Positions 45,301 through 52,717 of a stretch of 64,000 nucleotides of DNA are shown here, one piece after another. Both the position numbers and the translations under genes were made by a program. Each line of letters begins with the position of its first letter. Within the stretch, counting starts at the first letter, position 1. Source of the stretch: an uncultured Prevotellaceae bacterium (GTDB lineage: Bacteria > Bacteroidota > Bacteroidia > Bacteroidales > Bacteroidaceae); contig CAMVIM010000004.1 in NCBI GenBank assembly GCA_947167515.1, forward strand, positions 1 through 64,000, given 5' to 3'. The notes below the pieces were generated by a model, which saw nothing but the letters and a program-made list of their open reading frames with translations, did not search any database and was not told where the DNA came from.

Positions 45301-46186
45301 CGTCGATATTGTTATATACACTTTCAGGGCTTGAGAAGTCAAGCTCTGGGTATTTTTCTTTGGCTGCATCAAGTGCTTTCTTCAACGAAAGTACCGCAGC
45401 TAACTTGGTCTGAGCTGCTTGCAGTTCCTCTTTAGTGGAAGCGGTATTCTTGTAAACAGCCTCGATGACACTATAGTTGTAAGTTGGATTCTCCACCTTA
45501 GCATTTTCAATAGCAGCATTCAGCGACTGAGCAGCCATATACAGTTCTACCTGTGGCACAAGAGCTTCTCGCTCTTCAGGTGTGACGAACACCCACTCGT
45601 CCCAAAAATCGCCGTCAAAGGATGCAGCCTCAAATTCCTCGTTGTCCTCAGTGTAGGTGTACTTAGCATCAGGATTGTAGAAGTAAGTACGGGTATTTCC
45701 CTTCTTGCCTTCATAAATCTCTGCCACACCCAGAAAGGTTTCACCTATTGCCCAGTTCGCAAACTTGTAGGTGCCGTTCTCTTGCTTTTCAACAACCCAC
45801 ATGTCTGTGCCTGGATAAGCGTCGTTGCCAACAGCATTGCCCGCATCTACCCACTGGGCATCAAAAGCATTAGCTGAAACGTAGAGCCACGTCCCTTTCA
45901 CAGATGGGTAGCAGCCAAAGTTCCAAGTACCCGAAGGCACGGTTTTCTCATCATCCTCATAGAGTTTAATCATGCGGATGGGATCACCTGTCGCATTGAT
46001 GGAAGCGCGAGTGGTCCAATCGTTGCCTCCTGCAAAGAAGCCAACAGCTCCCTTATTGTAGAGATATTGCTCTGCCGAGCCGCTATCGTCCATGTCAACA
46101 GTGCTTAATGGCACGGGCTTAACCCACTGAGCAGATGCAACTGAACTCACAACAAGTGAAGCAAGAAAAAGTAAACTTTTCTTCAT
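42395..46186 (-). CDS. Very large secreted multi-domain protein
   Basis: The 1263-residue product has a signal peptide (MKKSLLFLASLVVSSVASAQ), then repeated units each made of a helical FIVAR-like linker (A...Y..A...L..A) and a jelly-roll module resembling carbohydrate-binding or galactose-binding domains. At least three such modules can be seen: near 300-500 (FTGSGTTGGSAWNTW, GLYQFTVDARVYS), near 700-900 (LLVNPDFGSSTAVP, GLYKIETHAFVRPG) and near 1090-1230 (VNPSFDTDTEGWN, AGAYALEGDF). The C-terminus RIVIYKNGQKYNVAGQAIK is shared with the other large protein and probably directs secretion or surface attachment. No catalytic domain was recognised. Confidence 0.82.
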   Translation of the reverse strand: MKKSLLFLASLVVSSVASAQWVKPVPLSTVDMDDSGSAEQYLYNKGAVGFFAGGNDWTTRASINATGDPIRMIKLYEDDEKTVPSGTWNFGCYPSVKGTWLYVSANAFDAQWVDAGNAVGNDAYPGTDMWVVEKQENGTYKFANWAIGETFLGVAEIYEGKKGNTRTYFYNPDAKYTYTEDNEEFEAASFDGDFWDEWVFVTPEEREALVPQVELYMAAQSLNAAIENAKVENPTYNYSVIEAVYKNTASTKEELQAAQTKLAAVLSLKKALDAAKEKYPELDFSSPESVYNNIDATTEALNAAESEVTVIVNNYFSSIASFDDPYDFSESIGSTVSGFEPWVQTFTGSGTTGGSAWNTWSTEANNGGDGTDMLTPFRQVWVGSGGKLSDQKIHQTLAGAAPGLYQFTVDARVYSEAGKLDAFEGAYLYFGDEKVDMQEQVAIYYSGNKSVLWSKNYFTIIAIVKEGGDIDFGFEIKDANFNWISWKNVSLKYYGNENVEENALKLYKAAYTYEKADEEETLANPTVIKAYNDAVDAFNAASTKEGIKEAAANADAAWTTLTENVSIHAAFYQKISAWEQAYTEATDNGMAGDEMDAFGEFIQNEDEVEGYPTPSVGMIVSTMATKAQQYPFLTKEEADAYILKVDELWQEALTNSAVEGADMTSLLVNPDFGSSTAVPQGDGTYKAGTYNTNGWTGSATLGGLNEYMTAERFNTTIDFYQTVKNAPSGLYKIETHAFVRPGNNGSFNGSEKTNTYLYMNKFRTQVENIVSDALPVNESAVNQVNCYPGPAVASGTYWPSNTWFDGFDYNGADGGYDWGYIPNCMVGAAIAFKAGRYSVVTYGMVDEGEDMKIGITSDGKKVADAENSWFLFSGFKLTYMGKDPEAVNSVLNVKQEELRAFLDNDENVITKACRTACEAAYAQALEAHEDEMWDALNAVINALNDAQANKTALEALTPAIDDMNIAAVDIISIDGGADTDAYKKYADEVQPKTDEDAIAALDTEGVKSLTEEVKAMTEELQAAIKAIQDAEIQVLAKQLVDEATSTGEPVDMTSMIIVNPSFDTDTEGWNLNYASGTYSNLQRETASYTNDMGTTDDTEDDVKISQFVNAWGNGFKLGDGEISQATGALPAGAYALEGDFIASWQSDASVAVEGAYFFVQIGDQEFKASLFTANEKPEHYVVRFKKESDDTSVKFGFRTENTNANWVSMDNLKLSTYGNDWPTAIAGLQTEATSLRNRKVFENGRIVIYKNGQKYNVAGQAIK

Positions 46187-46737
46187 AATGAGTTTGTAAT
46201 TAAAGAGTTAGTAAAAATAAAAAATTATAAAAAATTATATTCTTTCTCTGTCAAGGTAGTTTAGAGGCAGTTGAGCCTTTAATATCTTTAAGTAGTTTGG
46301 CAATTTGGGGGCAAAGTTACGGAGTAAGAAAGAAACAAACAAATTTTTTTTAAGTTTTTTTTTAGTTTTTTCCAAAATTCTTCAACAAAAAGAGTTTATA
46401 TGTTTTTGCTCATCTACTTGAAATGCTTTTTTCTTGCTCCTTCGCCGCCAAGGCGGCTTGGAAAAACAATAATTACCAATAATTGACAATAATTTTATCC
46501 AATAATTTATTGGAACCAATCATTTTTTTATATTCATGAATAATTCGTGGTTAATTCATGGGAATTTATGTTAAAATAAGACATGAATTATCACAAATTA
46601 GCCACGAATTATCATAAATTATTGGAACCAATTATTGGGAATTGTTGGGAATTATTGTTTTTCGAGACACCGCAAGGTGTTGAGAGCCAAAAACATTCTT
46701 GCTCCTTCGCCGCCAAGGCGGCTTGCCGCAATCAAAG
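46187..46737. repeat. Intergenic region with nested palindrome flanked by direct repeats
   Basis: No gene is seen. The promoter of the large secreted gene is at 46312-46319. Two identical 30-base direct repeats TTCTTGCTCCTTCGCCGCCA plus AGGCGGCTTG lie at 46431-46460 and 46696-46725. Between them is a palindrome with arms of about 60 bases (46462-46520 and 46605-46663, both based on AAAAACAATAATT) around a core, AATTCGTGGTTAATTCATG (46542-46560), that matches the core at 1590-1660. A small ACACCGCAAGGTGT hairpin follows. The arrangement looks like a non-coding mobile element. Confidence 0.7.
46312..46319 (-). promoter_or_regulatory. Promoter -7 box of the 1263-residue secreted protein
   Basis: TAACTTTG on the minus strand, about 125 bases ahead of the start codon. 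The long AT-rich leader shows no clear riboswitch. Confidence 0.6.
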
Positions 46738-48168
46738 TTATTTCTTTTGCATCACCTTTACTTCACCTTTGTAAGTCACCCACACAGCATCGAAATTCTG
46801 GGCGTAGGCACTGTCGGCGAGGGAGGCAATCCTGCCAGTGTCAGCTTCTGCCAACTTGACACACTCGATTTGCTGGGGCCACTCATACCCTGTGGCATAG
46901 CGGACGGCCTCTCCCCATCCAAATGCCTCGTGCGGAATCACACAGAACATGGAATAGCGCGGATAGCCGTCATCCACCATCAGGAGCTTGACTTTTCGGG
47001 CAGGGTGCGTCGTCTTGTTGATGACCTGCTGTGCCATCTCATGCCCCATCCTCCCCGACTCATAGGCCTTCACGAGGTGGTGGGCATCGATGATGGTGGC
47101 AGACAGAAGCCAGAGAGCCACAGTGACCTTCAGACTTTTCGAGGAGGAAACATGATGGGCAAGATAGCCTATCGACAAGGCGGTAAAGGCTAAGCCTGCA
47201 TACGTGTGCATGACCGTGAAGATGGTCAGCAGATGCATCGATGCGGCACAGAAGGCACAGAGCTGGAGTGCCCAGAACGGCAGGGAGGCGAGGTGCTTAC
47301 GCTGACGAAGGAACAGTTGCACATAGAGGGGAACTCCAAGCACCAGCGTGAGACCGACCATCACCCCATTGCGGCTGGGCGCATGGAGCAGGCTGATGAA
47401 ATCGACGGGAATCCATGTGAATGCAAGATACATGCCGAGGTTGCGGAGGCGTTGCATCATTCCCCCTTCGACATAGACTCCCCCTAATTCTGCCTGGTCT
47501 TGGGGCAGGCTGAAACGAAGCGTCAGGTAGCCCACACCGATGGCTGACAGGAAGAGCAGTTCTCTCCACGCCTGATGCGGGCTTTGTTGCTGGAAAACAT
47601 AGAGAAAAAGGGGGATGATGACGAGAAAGCAGAGTGTGTTTTCCTTGCAGAGAATCGCCACAAAGAGAGTCAGCCCCATCCACATACGGCGATGGGCACG
47701 GTGGCTCATGGCGATGCGAAGGGTGAGCAGTCCCCACAATAAGGCATAGGCCTGGTTCACAGAGTCTATGTCCAGCACCGTGCCGAGCATGGCAGGAGAG
47801 AAATAGAAAAAAAGAAGGGTGATATTGGTGGCTTGGTGGCTCAAGCGTATCTTCTTCGCTATTCCCATGAGGATGAACGTGTTGAGCAAATGAGCCAGAA
47901 GGATGACGATGTGATTGAAGGTGGGGAAAAGCGCGAGGTCATGCCCGACAAGAAACCCCATCAGCCCATCGAAGGGACGCCAGTAGTTTTTGTAGGGTAA
48001 AATGAGGGAGGGGTCGAAATCCCCCACTTGTGGTTTGGTCAGATAGGTCCAGTCGTCAAACGTAGGCAGCAGGGGGATGACGACCGAGAAGATGAGGGGT
48101 TGGAGCAGGAGAATCCAGACGAGGGGATGCGTCCAAGGGAAACGCTGGGGTAATATCTTCAATCGCAT
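46738..48168 (-). CDS. Polytopic membrane protein, GT-C-like
   Basis: The 476-residue protein has about ten hydrophobic segments. After the first comes a loop with PTFDDWTYLTKP, an acidic pair (DD) at the place of the GT-C catalytic aspartates, followed by NYWRPFDGLMGFLVGHD and HLLNTFILMGI, as in the PMT/TMTC-like glycosyltransferases of Bacteroidetes. A soluble C-terminal region (about 390-476) follows. The start at 48168 is chosen from the promoter box at 48204-48211; the longer frame would include it. The substrate is unknown; membrane glycan transfer is an inference from topology. Confidence 0.72.
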   Translation of the reverse strand: MRLKILPQRFPWTHPLVWILLLQPLIFSVVIPLLPTFDDWTYLTKPQVGDFDPSLILPYKNYWRPFDGLMGFLVGHDLALFPTFNHIVILLAHLLNTFILMGIAKKIRLSHQATNITLLFFYFSPAMLGTVLDIDSVNQAYALLWGLLTLRIAMSHRAHRRMWMGLTLFVAILCKENTLCFLVIIPLFLYVFQQQSPHQAWRELLFLSAIGVGYLTLRFSLPQDQAELGGVYVEGGMMQRLRNLGMYLAFTWIPVDFISLLHAPSRNGVMVGLTLVLGVPLYVQLFLRQRKHLASLPFWALQLCAFCAASMHLLTIFTVMHTYAGLAFTALSIGYLAHHVSSSKSLKVTVALWLLSATIIDAHHLVKAYESGRMGHEMAQQVINKTTHPARKVKLLMVDDGYPRYSMFCVIPHEAFGWGEAVRYATGYEWPQQIECVKLAEADTGRIASLADSAYAQNFDAVWVTYKGEVKVMQKK

Positions 48169-48466
48169 AGGGGCTTGCAGACTTTGAATGATGAAAGATG
48201 ATGCAAAGGTAATGAAAAAAAACGAATCACACACTCTCGCACTGGAATTCTTTCTCAAAACACAACGCCGTGCAAATTGCAATAGGAACGGCGTTCCATT
48301 TATAATTGAAATGGCGTACAATTTAAATATGTAACGGCGTTGCACGTAGGAGAAGCATTTTGTTCCACTTTTGTTTGGAATGGAAGCGATTTTTTTCGTA
48401 TCTTTGCAGTGCAATAACGGACTATATTAACAAGTTTTTCTCACTAACTATTTTTATTAATCATCT
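48169..48466. promoter_or_regulatory. Divergent promoter region with GGCGT inverted iterons
   Basis: Two promoters face away from each other: TACCTTTG on the minus strand (48204-48211) for the membrane protein, and TTTG-N21-TATCTTTG (48374-48406) for the large secreted protein. Between them, 48270-48352 contains four ACGGCGT/ACGCCGT-like sites, including the palindrome GGAACGGCGTTCC (48285-48297), plus CCATTTATAATTGAAATGG (48296-48314). They could be operators or another dispersed repeat. No gene is present. Confidence 0.6.
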
Positions 48467-51400
48467 ATGAAGAAATCTTTACTTTTGGCAGTAGGAGGAG
48501 CCATCATGGGTCTTTCGCTGCATGCACAGAGCACTTTGCCAGTGCCCGTGTATCTGCTGGACTTTGAAGGTGCCACTCAGGTGGGCGACTTCGGCGGCAT
48601 TCAGCATGGCGACGGTGCCATCGTGCAGTCGGAAGACACGTATTTCGGCACGTATTATCAGAACAACCCGAACTGGACGGTCTCCAGTGTGCGCGTGAAC
48701 TTTCTGGAAGTGCCCACCACGGCGTGGAGCACCATCTACAACAAGGGAACAGCAGCACTGACGGTAGGCTTCTGGGTGAACGCCACGGTGGGCAACGAGA
48801 AGGGGTTCGGCAACTACTGGGGCCCTCTCTTCAATGGCTACAACGAGGGTGGATGTGCAGGTGCCACCTGGCCCTGCTCTTTCGAGGTGCGCTATGGCGG
48901 TCAGATTCACGGCAACAACAACGGCTCGTGGTATGACAACAACCACGATGACATCATGGCAGAGGTGATGAAATGGTCGATACAAAATGAGGTGAAGCCA
49001 GATTTTGCCGATAACTGGCACTACTTCACGACGGTGTACACCCAAGTGGACCAGGCCTCGATGAACTACAAACTGTATGTGGACGGTCAGTTGAAAATTG
49101 ACCAAGACGAGACGGTGAGCGGCGGCGGGAACATGTGGGCACAAATGCCGAAGCTGGATCGTTTCTGCATCGGTGGCAACTCGTTCAACTGGCCAGACCC
49201 TGACAACGTCTATGCCTACGACGATGTGGCATTCTATGCCGAAGCGCTGAGCGAAGACCAGATTCAGCTGATTATCAATCTGAAACTGGATCAGCTGACG
49301 CCAGACGAGAAGGTGATTGTGGCACAATCGCAGGTGGAGAGCAGCAAGGTGGAGTTTGAGAACTATCTGACTGAACTTGACATGACCACATTCGCAACAT
49401 TGACAGAAAACATGAACAACTGGTCGGGCGACATTGACCCGATGAGTTACGAAACAGTGGAGGCTTGCAACGAAATCATCAAGGAAATCCAGGCCAAGCG
49501 AGATGAAACGGAGGCTGTGGTGAAGGCATACGAAGAGGCTATGGCCTTGATTAGCCTCTACGACGTTTACCGTAACAATACGCTCTATGCTGGTACAACG
49601 GCATTTGCTGATGCCATCAGCACGGCTGAGGATGCCATTGCCGACCCCACTTCCACCGCAACGATTGCCGCAGCTGTGGAGACTCTGAAGGCGGAAAGGG
49701 TGACCTATGTGTTCACCCAGACGGGCGATGTGATTGACGTGACACGCGTCATTAGCTACCCGTGGTTCATCGAAGAGGCTTACGAGCCTACGGTGGACGG
49801 CGAAGGCCATGTGACGTATGCGGAAGGAGCTGCCAACCACCTGACGAAAGAGGGCTGGACCCTCAGCGCCTCTGACGCACTGAAGGGGGCTACCGACCTG
49901 GCAATCTATTTCACCAACGGACGTTCGACGGCGAACCTGTTCCACTCTTCGACGGTGGCGGGTGGCGTACTCGATGTACAGCAGACGGTGACGGGCCTGA
50001 AGGCTGGCTACTATGAACTGTCGGCCGACATGTCATCGACTTCGGCTCCCACCAACAACCATGTGTATGCTACGGCTGGCAGTGTAACCAAGGTGTCGGC
50101 AGTGCCCTCCAGCACGGCATACACTCCTTGGACAGATGATCACACTTGGGAAACCGTGACGACCGACAAGGTGCAAGTGGGCGAGGATGGCGTACTGACC
50201 ATCGGCGCCACTGCCACCACAGACGGCACACAGTATAAGGGATGGTTCTGCGTGACGAACTTCCAACTGAAATACTACGGCACAGAGTATGACATGTCGG
50301 AGGATGTAACGGAGAAGAAGTCCGATGCTGAGTCGGCTATCGCACAGTTGATTCTGAAGGGCGACAAGACAAACGAACAGACTGAATATGAAGGAATTGT
50401 GAGGGATGCATCCTCTGATTATGAGTTGGTGTCGCAACTCACCGCTTTCATCGAGAAGGTGAACGGCATCTATGCCCAAGAGGAAGCCTTCAAGCGTGCT
50501 GACGACCTCACTGGCATGCAGGAGAAGGAGAGCGATGTCATTGTGGCTGGACTCTATGAGGCTGGTGCCACGGCTATCAAGAATGCGCTGGCTGCCGAGA
50601 CTACTACGGTGAATGACCTGCCAGAACTGGAGAAGTACTATGCCGCAGTGGTTTACTATGCTCCCACCGTGAAGGCTGCCGAGACTTGGCCTTCAACGAC
50701 GGTGACTGACGCGCTGCCATCTTACACGAGCATCGGCACAACCGCAGAGGCTATCCAGACAAAACAGGGTGAGCTGGTGGCGCTGATGAAGAGCACCATC
50801 CCGACCATGGAGGCTTCGGAGAGCGAACCGAAGGACATCACGGCACTGATTGGCAACGCTTCGTTTGACGGTGACCAGAGCACGGCTTGGACGACCACAA
50901 TCGATGGCGGCACGACCAATGTGGCGCAGGCCGAAGTGGAATTCTACGACAACAACACGTTTGACCTCGCACAGGTGATTACCGACATGCCTAAGGGCAC
51001 GTACAAGTTGATGGCTTCGGCCTTCTATCGCGACGGCAATGACTATGCCACCGTGGTGTCGAACTACACGACGAAGGCTACTGACGACTCTGGCGACGAG
51101 CCTGTGGAACTGGAGGAAACCATCTACGACCAGCATGCGAACGTGAAACTCTATGCGAAGTCTGCCACCTTCGAGAAGAAAAGCCCTGTGGTATCCATCG
51201 CCAGTGCTTCGCTGTCTGTGGGTTCTGAGGATAATTACAGTTATACGGACTACTACGGCAACGTGAACGAAGTGATGGACGGAAAGGACTTCTACAGAAC
51301 GCTGGATTCCGAGGCTGACCCTGTGGTGTATTACCCCTACTGGATGTGGGATGCCTACGATATGGTGACGAACCGTGGCGCCTATGCCGACAACGAGGTG

Positions 51401-51655
51401 GTGTTTGTCATCGAGGAGGAGAAGCAGGACATTACGATCGGTGGCAAGAAGACGGCCCGCATCGCTGGCGACTGGACTATCATGGACAATTTCCGCCTGT
51501 TCTACCTCGGCCAGGAGATTCCTGTAGGCATTGAGGCGGTGAAGGAAGCCGCTGGCACCAAGGCTCAACGCAACGGCAAGTTCTTCGAGAACGGTCGCAT
51601 CGTCATCTACAAGGCTGGCCAGAAATTTAATGTGGCTGGGCAGGTCATCAAGTAA
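48467..51655 (+). CDS. Large secreted multi-domain protein (paralogous plan)
   Basis: The 1062-residue product has a signal peptide (MKKSLLLAVGGAIMGLSLHAQ) and an N-terminal LamG/concanavalin-like module (about 30-280; YLDFEGATQ-like start, WHYFTTVY.QV, YKLYVDGQLKIDQDE, DRFCIGGNSFNWPDPDN, AFYAEALSEDQI). Helical linkers and galactose-binding-like modules follow (TGLKAGYYELSADMSST; ALIGNASFDGDQSTAW). The C-terminus RIVIYKAGQKFNVAGQVIK equals that of the 1263-residue protein. A polysaccharide- or host-glycan-binding surface role fits the domains; no enzyme active site was recognised. It has its own promoter and terminator. Confidence 0.82.
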   Translation: MKKSLLLAVGGAIMGLSLHAQSTLPVPVYLLDFEGATQVGDFGGIQHGDGAIVQSEDTYFGTYYQNNPNWTVSSVRVNFLEVPTTAWSTIYNKGTAALTVGFWVNATVGNEKGFGNYWGPLFNGYNEGGCAGATWPCSFEVRYGGQIHGNNNGSWYDNNHDDIMAEVMKWSIQNEVKPDFADNWHYFTTVYTQVDQASMNYKLYVDGQLKIDQDETVSGGGNMWAQMPKLDRFCIGGNSFNWPDPDNVYAYDDVAFYAEALSEDQIQLIINLKLDQLTPDEKVIVAQSQVESSKVEFENYLTELDMTTFATLTENMNNWSGDIDPMSYETVEACNEIIKEIQAKRDETEAVVKAYEEAMALISLYDVYRNNTLYAGTTAFADAISTAEDAIADPTSTATIAAAVETLKAERVTYVFTQTGDVIDVTRVISYPWFIEEAYEPTVDGEGHVTYAEGAANHLTKEGWTLSASDALKGATDLAIYFTNGRSTANLFHSSTVAGGVLDVQQTVTGLKAGYYELSADMSSTSAPTNNHVYATAGSVTKVSAVPSSTAYTPWTDDHTWETVTTDKVQVGEDGVLTIGATATTDGTQYKGWFCVTNFQLKYYGTEYDMSEDVTEKKSDAESAIAQLILKGDKTNEQTEYEGIVRDASSDYELVSQLTAFIEKVNGIYAQEEAFKRADDLTGMQEKESDVIVAGLYEAGATAIKNALAAETTTVNDLPELEKYYAAVVYYAPTVKAAETWPSTTVTDALPSYTSIGTTAEAIQTKQGELVALMKSTIPTMEASESEPKDITALIGNASFDGDQSTAWTTTIDGGTTNVAQAEVEFYDNNTFDLAQVITDMPKGTYKLMASAFYRDGNDYATVVSNYTTKATDDSGDEPVELEETIYDQHANVKLYAKSATFEKKSPVVSIASASLSVGSEDNYSYTDYYGNVNEVMDGKDFYRTLDSEADPVVYYPYWMWDAYDMVTNRGAYADNEVVFVIEEEKQDITIGGKKTARIAGDWTIMDNFRLFYLGQEIPVGIEAVKEAAGTKAQRNGKFFENGRIVIYKAGQKFNVAGQVIK

Positions 51656-51679
51656 GCAACAGACTGAAAGAGAGAAAGA

Positions 51680-51717
51680 AGTGGCGGATGTCCCATGAGG
51701 GTGTCCGTCACTTTTTT
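51680..51717 (+). terminator. Terminator after the 1062-residue secreted protein
   Basis: AGTGGCGGATGTCCC pairs with GGGTGTCCGTCACT, followed by TTTTTTG, 25 bases after the stop. Its stem resembles the terminator at 42332-42363. Confidence 0.85.
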
Positions 51718-51726
51718 GTCTGTTTG

Positions 51727-51758
51727 TTTGGCAGGGAAATGGAAAAGGCGTACTTTTG
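51727..51758 (+). promoter_or_regulatory. Promoter of prmC-porZ region
   Basis: TTTG (51727-51730), 20-base spacer, TACTTTTG (51751-51758). The ATG follows after four bases, so the mRNA should be leaderless. Confidence 0.7.
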
Positions 51759-51762
51759 CAGC

Positions 51763-52698
51763 ATGAATGAATTGTACAGAAAGATGAAGCAGCTGCTCGT
51801 GGAGGGCGGCATGGAGGCAGGCGAGGCACAGGCTGTCGCCCTGCTGATGCTGGAGAAGAAATGGGGGTTGACGGTGACGGAAGTGCTGAGTGGAGGAGGA
51901 AGAAGAGGAAGAGGAGAAGGAAAGGGGGCTGCGATGACATCGCAGCAAACAGAACAGGAGGAAGAGGAGGAGATGCTGGCCTTGGTGAGGCGGGTGGCTG
52001 GGGGTGAGCCTGTTCAGTATGTGCTTGGGGAAGCTGAGTTTTGTGGCATGGAACTGAAGGTGAGGCCGGGTGTGCTGATTCCAAGGCCAGAAACAGAGGA
52101 GTTGGTGGCATGGGCTGTGGAGGAAGGAAAGCGGTTCGCTGACAATTTGACTGAAGGGAAGAACTGGAACAGGCAGCGCGTGCTGGACATAGGGACGGGC
52201 AGCGGCTGCATCGCCCTCGCATTGGCTCGGCAGTTGGCCGGGGCAGATGTGGAAGCCTGGGATGTGAGCGAGAAGGCCCTGGAAGTGGCAAGAGAGAACG
52301 GAGAGAAAGTGGGAGTGCAAGTGAGATGGAAACGGATGGATGTGCTGGATAAATTAGAGGCACCCTCACCGTTCTCCCTCATCGTGAGCAACCCACCTTA
52401 TATCTGCGAGGAGGAGAAGGGGGAGATGGAGGCTCATGTGCTGGAGCATGAGCCTGAGTTGGCACTTTTTGTGCCGAATGAGGATCCGCTGCGGTTCTAC
52501 CGAAGGATTGCGGAGCTGGGAATGGAGGGGCTGCTCGTGGAGGGAGGGGCGATGCTCTTCGAGGTGAATCGCCGGTTCGGACAACAGGTGGTGACGATGC
52601 TGGAGGGGATGGGATATGAGGAGGTGGAACTGCGAAAGGACTTTTTCGGTAATGACCGCATGGTGAAAGCAATAAAAAGAGGCTATTTTTCGTTATAA
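51763..52698 (+). CDS. prmC: Release factor glutamine methyltransferase
   Basis: The 311-residue SAM-dependent enzyme methylates the Gln of the GGQ motif in release factors. The helical N-terminus precedes GEPVQYVLGEAEFCGMEL and PGVLIPRPETEELV; the SAM motif is DIGTGSGC (142-149) and the catalytic motif NPPY (210-213). The start is fixed by the promoter box. Residues about 43-70 are a low-complexity insertion (GGGRRGRGEGKG, then EQEEEEE) from a purine-rich GGA/GAA stretch that most relatives lack; it lies in a linker and should not harm activity. Confidence 0.94.
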   Translation: MNELYRKMKQLLVEGGMEAGEAQAVALLMLEKKWGLTVTEVLSGGGRRGRGEGKGAAMTSQQTEQEEEEEMLALVRRVAGGEPVQYVLGEAEFCGMELKVRPGVLIPRPETEELVAWAVEEGKRFADNLTEGKNWNRQRVLDIGTGSGCIALALARQLAGADVEAWDVSEKALEVARENGEKVGVQVRWKRMDVLDKLEAPSPFSLIVSNPPYICEEEKGEMEAHVLEHEPELALFVPNEDPLRFYRRIAELGMEGLLVEGGAMLFEVNRRFGQQVVTMLEGMGYEEVELRKDFFGNDRMVKAIKRGYFSL

Positions 52699-52717
52699 AA
52701 AAGAAAAAAAAGAAAAA

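Noticed and set aside
48479-49945. 488-codon ORF opposite the large secreted protein
   Set aside because: The plus-strand frame has signal peptide, domains, promoter and terminator; this one has none.
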